The notes below the pieces were generated by a model. The model did not search any database. It saw nothing but the letters and a program-made list of their open reading frames with translations, and was not told the origin of the DNA. Below, in pieces: positions 11,769-18,805 of a stretch of 18,805 nucleotides of DNA. Each line of letters begins with the position of its first letter. Position 1 is the first letter of the stretch. The translations under genes and the position numbers were made by a program. This DNA comes from JAWXUD01 sp044432945 (lineage in GTDB: Bacteria; Cyanobacteriota; Vampirovibrionia; Gastranaerophilales; Gastranaerophilaceae): positions 1-18,805 of the forward strand of contig JAWXUD010000031.1 in the NCBI GenBank assembly GCA_044432945.1, in the 5' to 3' direction.

Positions 11769-12626
11769 ATGGCAATTCAAAACGGTATACAAAACGGTTA
11801 TTATCACGAAATCACACCAGCGGGATTTGGTTTGGTTATTGAGGCTGGAGAGGTTTTATTTTCGGCTCAATCAGAATTCCAAAAGGTTGAGGTTTTTGAA
11901 ACAAATTCAAAGCTAGGACGTGTTTTAACGCTTGATGATTTAATGATGACAACTGAAGGTGATGAGTTTCATTATCACGAAATGATTGCTCACGTACCTA
12001 TGATGCATCATATGAACCCTGAATCAGTATTAGTTATCGGCGGTGGTGATGGCGGTACTATCAGAGAAGTTTTGAAGCATAAATCTGTTAAAAAAGCTGT
12101 GTTGTGCGAAATAGATGGTATGGTCATCGATGCTTGTAAAAAGTTTTTACCAACAATCGCTTGCGATTTAGAAGATGCACGAGTTGAAGTGAAAGTTGAA
12201 GATGCGATTGAGTTTATTAAAGACAAAGTTGCCGAATATGATATCGTTTTAATTGATTCAACAGATCCAATGGGTCCTGGCGAAGGGCTTTTTACAGAAG
12301 AATTTTATAACAATGTAAAAAAATCTTTAAAACCAAACGGGATAGTTGCAGCACAATCTGAAAGTCCTGTTGTAAATAAAGTTGAGATTAAAAAAATGTA
12401 TGAATTATTAAAAAAAGTTTTCCCAATTTGTTCAACATTCACCTCAAATATTCCGACATATCCAGGTGGTTATTGGGCTTGGGCTTTTTGTTCTGAAACT
12501 GTAGCACCGTTATCTTATTTAGATAAAGAGCGTTGTGAGGAGATTACAAAAACTTGTAAGATTTATAACAAAGAATACCACAACGCACGTTTTGCGTTAC
12601 CTAACCATTTGAAAGAGTTATTATAA
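11769..12626 (+). CDS. speE: Spermidine synthase
   Basis: A 285-residue aminopropyltransferase that joins the aminopropyl group of decarboxylated S-adenosylmethionine to putrescine to make spermidine, in the cytoplasm. Family features: EFHYHEMIAHVP at 66-77 (substrate pocket), GGGDGG at 91-96 (nucleotide binding), the acidic CEID at 113-116, and the catalytic LIDSTDPMGP loop at 161-170 with Asp163 and Asp166. The late segment YPGGYWAW is also typical. The length matches bacterial SpeE. It has an AGGAAA ribosome site and follows the HIT gene by 16 bp; a strong terminator follows. Its substrate supplier speD lies at 3932-4402 on the other strand, so the pathway is split between two transcripts. 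Putrescine-forming genes are not in the window. Confidence 0.96.
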   Translation: MAIQNGIQNGYYHEITPAGFGLVIEAGEVLFSAQSEFQKVEVFETNSKLGRVLTLDDLMMTTEGDEFHYHEMIAHVPMMHHMNPESVLVIGGGDGGTIREVLKHKSVKKAVLCEIDGMVIDACKKFLPTIACDLEDARVEVKVEDAIEFIKDKVAEYDIVLIDSTDPMGPGEGLFTEEFYNNVKKSLKPNGIVAAQSESPVVNKVEIKKMYELLKKVFPICSTFTSNIPTYPGGYWAWAFCSETVAPLSYLDKERCEEITKTCKIYNKEYHNARFALPNHLKELL

Positions 12627-12648
12627 TTCTAATAACTAGATTAATATT

Positions 12649-12691
12649 AAAACAGTTGTTTTGATGGTAATTTCATTACAACTGTTTTTTT
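12649..12691 (+). terminator. Terminator of the HIT/speE operon
   Basis: AAAACAGTTGT (12649-12659) and ACAACTGTTTT (12678-12688) form an 11-bp stem, followed by a T run to 12691. It separates speE from the protease gene. Confidence 0.88.
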
Positions 12692-12692
12692 A

Positions 12693-12701
12693 TGTTACAA
12701 T
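12693..12701 (+). promoter_or_regulatory. Extended -10 promoter candidate for the site-2 protease
   Basis: TGT-TACAAT begins directly after the speE terminator and 29 bp before ATG 12730. The -35 region is poor. The strong upstream terminator makes a separate promoter here necessary. Confidence 0.42.
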
Positions 12702-12729
12702 TGAAATTACAAATTTAAGAGAGGATTTT

Positions 12730-14103
12730 ATGTCAGTTTTAATAATGATTTTATTACTTAGTATACTAATTTTAGTTCACGAAGCAGGGCATTATTTTGC
12801 AGCTCGTGCATTTGGTATGAAAGTGCAAAAATTTGGATTTGGTATGCCTATTGGTCCAACATTGTTTGAGAAACAGGTTGGAGATTTAACAATTGTCGTA
12901 CACGCATTTTTACTAGGTGGTTATGTATCATTTCCTGACGATGAACCTGAAACGACTTTGCCAAAAGATTCAATGGATAGATTTTCTAATCGTCCGATTT
13001 ATCAACGCATGATAGTAATTTCAGCTGGGGTTGTCGCTAATATAATTTGTGCGTTCGTTTTAGTATTATTAACAGCATTTTTGTGGGGGAATATTCCATC
13101 TACAAAATACGACATTTATATAAACAAAATTGTTGCCGAAGAAGGTGCTTCCGTTTGGAGTTCTAATTTACAAGCTGGTGACAAGATTATAGAGATTAAT
13201 GGGCTAGAGGCTACGAATAGCTCAGCACTTACCAAAATGGCACAATTAAGTAAAAAATATGATGGTAAAGTTGCGATAGATTTTGTTGAACAAAATTATA
13301 ATGCAATAAAAGAAATAAACCCTGCTTTTACACATGATGAAATTATCCCACAAGATTTGGTGATAAGAATTCCTGCTACGGACCTTGAAGCACCTATAAC
13401 TTTGACAAAAAATCAGGTTTTAGGGTTAGATAAAATTGTTGATAACAAAGTAGAATTATCTAAAAAACAAATTGAATTGAGAGATAAACTGATAAATAAA
13501 ACCACTTATATCTCTGATGGTGAAACGACTTTAGACGATATTGCTAATGCTATTTCTGATACTGCGATGAACCTTAATTTAAAAGTTTTGCGTAATGGTG
13601 AAGAAATTGAGCTTTTGCCAATACAGCCTGATGAAGATGGAACAATTGGAGTAGAATTTAGTATAAAAGAAGTTTTAATGCCAGTAACGAGTGTTAAAAC
13701 AGCATTTAGTGCTAGTACGAAATATTTAGTTGATCAAACTGGACTTTTATTCTACGGATTAAAACAAATATTTACTGGAAACGTTTCACCAAAAGATTTA
13801 CACGGCGTTGTTGCTATCACTAAAATCGGTGGTGATATAATTGATCAAAGTAGTGATGGGATTTTTTATGGCTTGTTATTAACAGCGATTATTTCAATGG
13901 ATTTGGCTATAATAAACTTTTTACCGATACCTGCCTTAGATGGTGGACACTTTGTATTTTTAATTCTTGAAAAAATACGTGGTAAAAAACTTAATGAAAA
14001 AACAGTCAACTTCATCGGCAACGCTTGCTTTATGGCACTAATTGTCCTGATGGTATTGGTTGTATTTAACGACATTTATGCACTTGTAATGCATCAGATT
14101 TAA
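12730..14103 (+). CDS. rseP: Site-2 intramembrane metalloprotease, RseP family
   Basis: A 457-residue zinc protease of the inner membrane that cuts transmembrane segments, such as anti-sigma factors or remnant signal peptides. The first membrane helix carries HEAGH (His17, Glu18, His21), the zinc site. The second signature FLPIPALDGGHFVF has Asp404, the third zinc ligand. Helices lie at about 1-20, 95-120, 375-400 and 430-455. The periplasmic portion between about 125 and 340 includes a PDZ domain (AGDKIIEINGLEA) with an extra Lys/Glu-rich insert around 185-290. The ATG at 12730 is chosen because it has GAGAGGA seven bases upstream and starts the first helix; an upstream in-frame ATG at 12661 lies within the speE terminator. 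It is monocistronic. Confidence 0.93.
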   Translation: MSVLIMILLLSILILVHEAGHYFAARAFGMKVQKFGFGMPIGPTLFEKQVGDLTIVVHAFLLGGYVSFPDDEPETTLPKDSMDRFSNRPIYQRMIVISAGVVANIICAFVLVLLTAFLWGNIPSTKYDIYINKIVAEEGASVWSSNLQAGDKIIEINGLEATNSSALTKMAQLSKKYDGKVAIDFVEQNYNAIKEINPAFTHDEIIPQDLVIRIPATDLEAPITLTKNQVLGLDKIVDNKVELSKKQIELRDKLINKTTYISDGETTLDDIANAISDTAMNLNLKVLRNGEEIELLPIQPDEDGTIGVEFSIKEVLMPVTSVKTAFSASTKYLVDQTGLLFYGLKQIFTGNVSPKDLHGVVAITKIGGDIIDQSSDGIFYGLLLTAIISMDLAIINFLPIPALDGGHFVFLILEKIRGKKLNEKTVNFIGNACFMALIVLMVLVVFNDIYALVMHQI

Positions 14104-14120
14104 AATAAAAGATATAAAAA

Positions 14121-14285
14121 TTAATTTTTAAAATTCTTTAAAGCAAAGTCTATACATTGCACGATTAGTTCATTGCGACTAATATCTGTTTTATATGATA
14201 GATCATCAATATTTTTTAAGATTTCAGTATCTATTCTGATACTTATTACAGCTTTTTCTTGCTTTACTGGCTTGAATTCATTCAT
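14121..14285 (-). CDS. Small ribbon-helix-helix protein, 54 residues
   Basis: A short gene that routine length cut-offs miss. The protein has a polar N-terminus (about 1-11), an RHH strand AVISIRIDTEILKNIDDLS (about 12-30) and a second helix region ISRNELIVQCIDFALKNF (35-52), the usual spacing for CopG/Arc regulators. AGGGA lies about six bases before ATG 14285. It is convergent with the protease gene (17 bp between stops) and divergent from the large pilin, with 145 bp between start codons, so it may regulate that pilin. No toxin partner is adjacent. It resembles the RHH protein at 7589-7777 only in fold, and it lacks that protein's C-terminal tail. Confidence 0.8.
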   Translation of the reverse strand: MNEFKPVKQEKAVISIRIDTEILKNIDDLSYKTDISRNELIVQCIDFALKNFKN

Positions 14286-14370
14286 ATATTTCCCTCATTA
14301 TTATTGTATGGGAATAATAGCATTGATTATATATTCTTTTTACAGAGTTTTTTTGTATTTATGTATGTAG

Positions 14371-14399
14371 TTGATTTTGTAATACAAATATGCTATAAT
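14371..14399 (+). promoter_or_regulatory. Promoter of the large pilin gene
   Basis: TTGATT (14371-14376), a 17-bp spacer and TATAAT (14394-14399), with TG one base before the hexamer. This is the best promoter in the window. Transcription should start near 14406, 25 nt before the ATG, with AAGGAGAA as ribosome site. Confidence 0.75.
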
Positions 14400-14430
14400 T
14401 ATTTTATACTCATAAATCAAGGAGAATCAT

Positions 14431-15450
14431 ATGTTTAAAATTAAAAAAGCCTTTACTCTAGCTGAGGTGCTTATTACTTTAGGTGTCATCGGTGTTGTAT
14501 CGGCGATGACCTTGCCTACATTGTTTAGCAATTACCAATCAGAAGCTCTTGCTAAGAAAAAACTTTTATTTGATGGTCGACTCGAAGAAGCGATGAATCA
14601 GATGAGATTTCATGAAAAACTTGCTGGATATTCTAGTGCGACAGATTTTGTTGATGAATTGGGAAAATATTTAAAAATTGATGTAATTTGCGATAATGAT
14701 GAATTGACGGATTGTTTTGCTGACACTATTCATACAAGCACTCAAGATTTAACTACCGAAGATGATTTAGCGACAGGTCCTGATTTAATATTAGGTCCAA
14801 ACGAAAAATATTATTCAGGCAATAATGTTGGGATTATATTCGCTGATGGGGTTCATGCGATATTGAATTACAAAGACGGTTGCGACTGGTTAGACCCTTA
14901 TGATGGTGGTGCTGATAGAGCGAAAGCTGGTGATTGTGTATCGATGGTATATGATTTAAACGGTAAAAAAGGACTGAATTCAACAACTAGCGATATAAAA
15001 ACATACAACGCACAGATTGAATGTGTTGCAATATTAGATAATGATACTTGTATTACAACTACTGCTACTCAAGCTAGTGCTTTGACATATTCTGAGTGCA
15101 TGTCACAAAAAGACGATTTAGGGATTGATGAATGTTGTTCGACTACTGATTGTTCTAATTCTGACTATTGGGCGGGAGCAGTCGCATATTGTGGTGGAGT
15201 TGATTATATGGCAAATGAAGATGATCTCTTAGAAATAAAGAATATGACATATAGCGAAAGTAATACAAGCTTAGAGGATCCTGATTACCTATCTTCATTA
15301 GGACTTATACCTACTTTTAGTATATATTCTAGCGACGAACATTCAGCTATTGGTGCATATTATTTAGTAGGTTATGATACACATGCTGAGTATGGTTATT
15401 ATTGGTCTAGTTATCGTTATAACAGTCGATACGTTTTGTGTAAAGAATAA
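14431..15450 (+). CDS. Type IV pilin-like protein (large form)
   Basis: A 339-residue, exported pilin-like protein. The N-terminus MFKIKKAFTLAEVLITLG is a class III signal with Ala at the cleavage site, Phe at +1 and Glu at +5. A hydrophobic helix runs to about residue 29, then the QSEALAKKKLLFDGRLEE segment shared with the short pilin. The central region (about 60-240) is acidic and Cys-containing (KDGCDWLDPYDGG, CCSTTDC) and has no counterpart in the short pilin. The C-terminal part resumes similarity at SNSDYWAGAVAYCGG and ends in YYWSSYRYNSRYVLCKE, again like Fibrobacter paralogous domains. At least ten Cys suggest disulphides outside the cell. The gene has its own promoter and terminator. 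Its role could be a pilus subunit, a minor pilin tip or a surface adhesin on a pilin anchor. Confidence 0.87.
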   Translation: MFKIKKAFTLAEVLITLGVIGVVSAMTLPTLFSNYQSEALAKKKLLFDGRLEEAMNQMRFHEKLAGYSSATDFVDELGKYLKIDVICDNDELTDCFADTIHTSTQDLTTEDDLATGPDLILGPNEKYYSGNNVGIIFADGVHAILNYKDGCDWLDPYDGGADRAKAGDCVSMVYDLNGKKGLNSTTSDIKTYNAQIECVAILDNDTCITTTATQASALTYSECMSQKDDLGIDECCSTTDCSNSDYWAGAVAYCGGVDYMANEDDLLEIKNMTYSESNTSLEDPDYLSSLGLIPTFSIYSSDEHSAIGAYYLVGYDTHAEYGYYWSSYRYNSRYVLCKE

Positions 15451-15470
15451 AAATGATATAATTGTTAACA

Positions 15471-15507
15471 AAAAAATCCTAATAGATTAATCTATCAGGA
15501 TTTTTTT
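15471..15507 (+). terminator. Bidirectional terminator after the large pilin
   Basis: AATCCTAATAGA pairs with TCTATCAGGATT around TTAA with one mismatch, flanked by A and T runs on the two sides. It can serve both the pilin and the convergent TPR gene ending at 15536. Confidence 0.85.
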
Positions 15508-15535
15508 ATGATTTAAAACTGATTTTCAATAAGTA

Positions 15536-16420
15536 TTATTTAATATTAAACGCAATGATTGAATTTGTGCCTTGCACAGCGATAAACAACGTGTAGTTGC
15601 TCACATGCAACCCATACGGTTTGTCGATATTACTGATAAGCACAGAAACACCACCCGTACTGCTAACTTTTAAAATATTATTTTTATTATAATTTGATAT
15701 GTAAAAATTCCCTGTATTATCGATTGCGATATCAATCGGACCATCAATTTGTGGGGTTTTTAGAAAAATAATTTTTTTACCATCTGGTGTAATTTTATAA
15801 ATCGTATTTTCTGAAAAACTAGCATAATAGATATTACCATCAGCGTCAGATGCAATACCTGTAGGGCTTTTTGCCTCAGCAAAAACTCCATTAGGAAGCG
15901 TTTTTTTCTGATTTGTATCAGCAGAAGCCAAGCTTGAAGGTGCTGGAACTGCTTGTTCTTTTGTTTTTTCATTAATCTGATAATATGGATCTTCTTTTTC
16001 CAACAATTCTTGAGCTTTCGCATACATCGAATCTTCTTTTGGGATTAGAGCCAAATAAGATGCCGCTTTTGCTGGCTGTTTCATTCTATAACTCAAATAA
16101 GCCGCTTTATAAACAGCCTCATAATCATCAGGCTGACGCACAATAATCTGCTTGAACACAGTCAATGACGCATCATACTGTTTCAAATACTCCAAAATCG
16201 AACCCAAATTATAATACGCATCGATGTAATCAGGATCAAGGTTTATCGCCTCACGAAAAGACGCCATCGCCTTGTCATATTGACCAATCTTATAATAATC
16301 GATGCCCATATTATATTCTAATTTCGCATCGTTATTAAACACCTCAACCTGAGTATCCTCAGCGAACACACAAGTTGAAGTCATAATAATTATTGATAAT
16401 ATTATCAAAGTTTTTTTCAT
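15536..16420 (-). CDS. Secreted TPR and NHL-repeat protein
   Basis: A 294-residue protein with a Sec signal peptide (1-20, cleavage after VFA). It carries three TPR units (about 31-64, 65-98 and 99-130; for example AMASFREAINLDPDYIDAYY), a Lys/Gln/Ala-rich linker (about 140-180), and three NHL-like blades (about 186-212, 227-253 and 268-293), each with a pattern like PTGIASDADGNIYYAS. Three blades are too few for a closed propeller, so it may pair with itself or another protein. It is expected in the periplasm or at the surface, where both repeat types would mediate binding. The start codon lies one base after the glucanotransferase stop, so the two are coupled in translation; a functional link to glycogen metabolism is not obvious. 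Confidence 0.83.
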   Translation of the reverse strand: MKKTLIILSIIIMTSTCVFAEDTQVEVFNNDAKLEYNMGIDYYKIGQYDKAMASFREAINLDPDYIDAYYNLGSILEYLKQYDASLTVFKQIIVRQPDDYEAVYKAAYLSYRMKQPAKAASYLALIPKEDSMYAKAQELLEKEDPYYQINEKTKEQAVPAPSSLASADTNQKKTLPNGVFAEAKSPTGIASDADGNIYYASFSENTIYKITPDGKKIIFLKTPQIDGPIDIAIDNTGNFYISNYNKNNILKVSSTGGVSVLISNIDKPYGLHVSNYTLFIAVQGTNSIIAFNIK

Positions 16421-16421
16421 T

Positions 16422-18308
16422 TTAACCTGAAATTTTCTCTAACTCATCTATCATTTTTTGATTTTTATTAGCAAATTCACAACCTCTATAAACGATTGCT
16501 AATTTTAAGATTTCTGCAAGGTTTATAGCTGTCAAGTCTTTATAATTGTTAGGCAATCTTAAACACCAGTTGTCATCGCCAGAAGTCCCTGGTCTATTAT
16601 AAACATCATATATGTTAAAATAATCAGTAAAGAAAATTTGAATATTTTCAGCTTTCGATACAAACATTTCAACTAATTTTGTTTGAGCCAAAAACTCCGC
16701 ATCATTCGTAAGTCTTACGATAACATCATCTTTGTTTTCAACTTCTGAAAACATATCATCAACCAAATTCTTTGCGTGCAAGTAGCCAACATGCGTATTA
16801 ATATTAGCGTTAGCCCACATTTTAATAGGTTCATTATCGTGAGTTCCCACCATAGCCCAAGCACGTGGCGTGATGTTGCAACATCTATAAGGATCTTCAG
16901 GCTTGTCCTCTTCTACGAATTGAGTAAGCTTCATACCTTGAAGGTTGTACGCTTTCATAACCTCAGCAACTGGTTTTGTCAAAGTTCCCAAATCCTCACA
17001 AACAATAGCATCTTTGTCTAACCCTTCTTCTTTCGCAGCAGCAATAACGATTTTTTCAATCAAACGACCATAAGCTTTAATCTGTTTTTTATCCAAAGAT
17101 TTAATTCTTTTTTCTTTATCAGAAGTAACTTCCTCGTTCAAATCCTCCATTTTAGCAATAGCATATTTTGACAATTCTGAATGCTCTGGAGAAGAAAATA
17201 ATCTACCAGCACCTTGTTCCAATTTAGGCTTTTTACCAACCTTATAAACCCAAGGATCAATCAACCCTACAATATGGTCAATTCTAACCCCACCAGGATT
17301 TTCTTTAAACATTTTTTTATAAAGATTTTTAAGTAGTTCTCCACCCTCATCAAGCGAACCATCTTCGTGATACAATCTTTCAGGGTCCATAACAGGAAAT
17401 CCCCAAGCTTGACCATCTTTAGAGAAATAATCAGGCGGACAACCAAGCAACCAACCTTTCAAGAACAACGATTGATAAGCCCAAATATCACGATCAGAAA
17501 ACGCAACCTGACGGTCAGCAATCATTTTTACATTATTACTTTTTGCGAACTCTCTAGTTTTTTCGCCTTGAACGCTTAACACAAATTGAACGAATTTATA
17601 AAACTCAATTTCATCAGCATAATCTTTAGTAATCTCTTCAATACGCTCAGCATATTGCATTTTTTCTTCAATTGATTGAGGGTTGAACAAATTTTTATCA
17701 ACTTCACTTCCCCAAAGTGGCCAGTAATCGTTGTTATGAACAGTCGATAATGCTTCATACAAACTATCTTTGTCTAACCAAAAATTATTTTCTTTTTTGT
17801 ATTTATCAAACTCTTTTAAAACTTTTTTACTAGCAGAAGTTTTGAAATTTTCATAAGCTTCTTTTAAAGCTTCATTTTGTTTTTTATAGATATATGAATA
17901 AGCAGTTTTATTCTCATCTTTGCGTAAGTTACCCTCAACAATAGAATTGTAAGTTTCTTCTGATAGAATTTTGCCCCAAGCCTTAGTTGTCAAATCTTTC
18001 AAATCAATAAACAATGGATTTTCTGAAAAAATCGTACCTGTATAAGGTGAAGAATCACACGCTTTTGTTTTGCCCGCAGGTCCTAATTGAATTGCATCGA
18101 ACAAGCCTGATGAAAATTCAATAAACTCTTTTCCTGCATCAGAATAAATGCTACCAAACCCTGTATTTTGCCCTTCAACCGAAGGAAAACTACCGTTGTG
18201 CATAATAAACGCAATATTTTTTTTGCCTAAAACCTTTAATGCTTTTCTTAACGTTTTTTTAGTTTTATCACATAAAACAGACGACTTTTTTTCAAGTGTT
18301 GCGACCAT
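16422..18308 (-). CDS. malQ: 4-alpha-glucanotransferase (GH77)
   Basis: A 628-residue cytoplasmic enzyme of GH77 (amylomaltase/disproportionating enzyme) that moves glucan segments between malto-oligosaccharides in glycogen or starch use. Key sites: GCPPDYFSKDGQAWGFP (289-305), RID with nucleophile Asp344 (GVRIDHIVGL), acid/base Glu438 (CEDLG) and the third acid Asp491 (THDNEP). The canonical RIDHFRG is RIDHIVG here. The protein is longer than typical MalQ (about 500), with extra charged helical segments around 125-175 and 375-412. The ATG at 18308 follows GGGGATA. A weak promoter candidate (TGATAA, 17 bp, TATATT at 18331-18326) is upstream. The TPR/NHL gene follows one base after its stop. 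Confidence 0.92.
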   Translation of the reverse strand: MVATLEKKSSVLCDKTKKTLRKALKVLGKKNIAFIMHNGSFPSVEGQNTGFGSIYSDAGKEFIEFSSGLFDAIQLGPAGKTKACDSSPYTGTIFSENPLFIDLKDLTTKAWGKILSEETYNSIVEGNLRKDENKTAYSYIYKKQNEALKEAYENFKTSASKKVLKEFDKYKKENNFWLDKDSLYEALSTVHNNDYWPLWGSEVDKNLFNPQSIEEKMQYAERIEEITKDYADEIEFYKFVQFVLSVQGEKTREFAKSNNVKMIADRQVAFSDRDIWAYQSLFLKGWLLGCPPDYFSKDGQAWGFPVMDPERLYHEDGSLDEGGELLKNLYKKMFKENPGGVRIDHIVGLIDPWVYKVGKKPKLEQGAGRLFSSPEHSELSKYAIAKMEDLNEEVTSDKEKRIKSLDKKQIKAYGRLIEKIVIAAAKEEGLDKDAIVCEDLGTLTKPVAEVMKAYNLQGMKLTQFVEEDKPEDPYRCCNITPRAWAMVGTHDNEPIKMWANANINTHVGYLHAKNLVDDMFSEVENKDDVIVRLTNDAEFLAQTKLVEMFVSKAENIQIFFTDYFNIYDVYNRPGTSGDDNWCLRLPNNYKDLTAINLAEILKLAIVYRGCEFANKNQKMIDELEKISG

Positions 18309-18410
18309 AATTCTATCCCCTTATTAATATAACTCTACAGTACTAATGTTATCACGCTCATGTTTTTTTTTCAATAGTATTTTTAGCTTGAGATTTAGTA
18401 AACATAAGAG

Positions 18411-18437
18411 GGGGCAATTCTCAATGAGAATTGCCCC
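18411..18437 (-). terminator. Terminator-like hairpin after the third pilin
   Basis: GGGGCAATTCTC (18411-18422) and GAGAATTGCCCC (18426-18437) are perfect 12-bp arms around AAT. It lies 33 nt after the pilin stop on the minus strand. The following U tract is poor, so this may also act as a 3' stabilising hairpin. Confidence 0.65.
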
Positions 18438-18470
18438 AGTTCTTTAATATTCAATGTAGTCAGAAGATGA

Positions 18471-18805
18471 CTAATTTTTTACACAACGAGCATTTGTTGC
18501 TGAATGAGATTTGAAATTATCAGTATATTCTGAAGTTTCAGTTGCAAAGCCGTCTGTAAAAGTTGAACTACTTCCAAAAGTTCTTTTATATGCCGTTACA
18601 TCACTTGATGATTCATTGGACCAATAACGATAGCTACCTGCACCACTACCACTATATGTCATTGATAATTCATTACCTTTTGTCTCATTAAATGTAATTC
18701 CTGAAGTAATATTAGTAGTATCCCCAGGTGTGTAATCTAGGTCATATAAATATTGTGTCAAATAAGCAAGTTCTGACAATGTAGGCAACGATTTGCCCGC
18801 ATCGC
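18471..18805 (-). CDS. C-terminal part of a third type IV pilin-like protein
   Basis: The reading frame is open to the window edge, so the 5' end is missing; the codons before the first possible start (TTG at 18788) continue the protein as DAGKS. The visible 110 residues parallel the end of the short pilin: KSLPTLSELAYLTQYLYD matches KSLPTMQQLADMNNYIFD, SYRYWSNESS matches YYRFWSDD, and both end in ARCVK. The region between is Ser/Thr/Gly-rich. By analogy the missing part should hold the FTLAEV signal and helix. The gene is on the same strand as malQ but separated from it by about 160 bp and a hairpin. Confidence 0.82.
   Translation of the reverse strand, partial: DAGKSLPTLSELAYLTQYLYDLDYTPGDTTNITSGITFNETKGNELSMTYSGSGAGSYRYWSNESSSDVTAYKRTFGSSSTFTDGFATETSEYTDNFKSHSATNARCVKN

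Noticed and set aside
1..18805. CRISPR array, tRNA or rRNA genes, transposase or phage genes
   Set aside because: No regularly spaced direct repeats, no tRNA-like or rRNA stretches and no transposase or phage structural proteins were seen on either strand.

Overview
This is an AT-rich bacterial chromosome segment with short intergenic gaps and ordinary housekeeping genes. The best guess at its source is a non-photosynthetic relative of Cyanobacteria (Vampirovibrionia/Melainabacteria, Gastranaerophilales-like, a gut-type lineage). The reasons are an OmpR-family regulator that follows cyanobacterial RpaA along most of its length, several pilin-like proteins starting with the FTLAEVLITLG type of N-terminus, and a class A serine hydrolase with a WLPDLGGTN motif that I associate with cyanobacterial homologues. 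This assignment is inference; no rRNA gene is present to confirm it.

Layout. 1-356 holds no convincing gene. 357-2584 (minus) is a two-gene unit: a FliI/SctN-type secretion ATPase followed by a ZIP metal transporter. 2618-3252 is rpsP with its own promoter, a structured leader and a terminator. 3274-4402 (minus) holds an unknown protein and speD. 4563-8267 is a signalling block: an RpaA-like response regulator, a sensor-less histidine kinase with an altered ATP site, a REC/degenerate-GGDEF/REC protein overlapping the kinase, a ribbon-helix-helix (RHH) regulator (minus) and a stand-alone receiver. 8335-9896 is accessory in character: a pilin gene (minus) whose leader carries a GC-rich composite palindromic repeat, a divergent XRE regulator with a dyad over the pilin promoter, and a 46-residue small protein. 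10021-14103 returns to core functions: a membrane-anchored serine hydrolase (minus), HIT protein and speE in one operon, then an RseP-type site-2 protease. 14121-15450 has a second small RHH protein (minus) and a large pilin. 15536-18308 (minus) couples a 4-alpha-glucanotransferase to a secreted TPR/NHL protein. 18471-18805 is the 3' part of a third pilin, cut by the window end.

How the parts may work together. speD and speE, on separate transcripts here, make spermidine from decarboxylated S-adenosylmethionine. The signalling block looks like a divergent version of a cyanobacterial-type two-component system in which several catalytic residues have been lost. Repeats resembling the cyanobacterial HLR1 operator lie upstream of the RpaA-like gene and of the 46-residue gene, suggesting autoregulation and a possible target. 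Four genes (the FliI-like ATPase, the RpaA-like regulator, the kinase and the lone receiver) have a -10 hexamer ending only 6-7 nt before ATG, which predicts leaderless mRNAs. Several promoters share the form TTGATT-17 bp-TATAAT.
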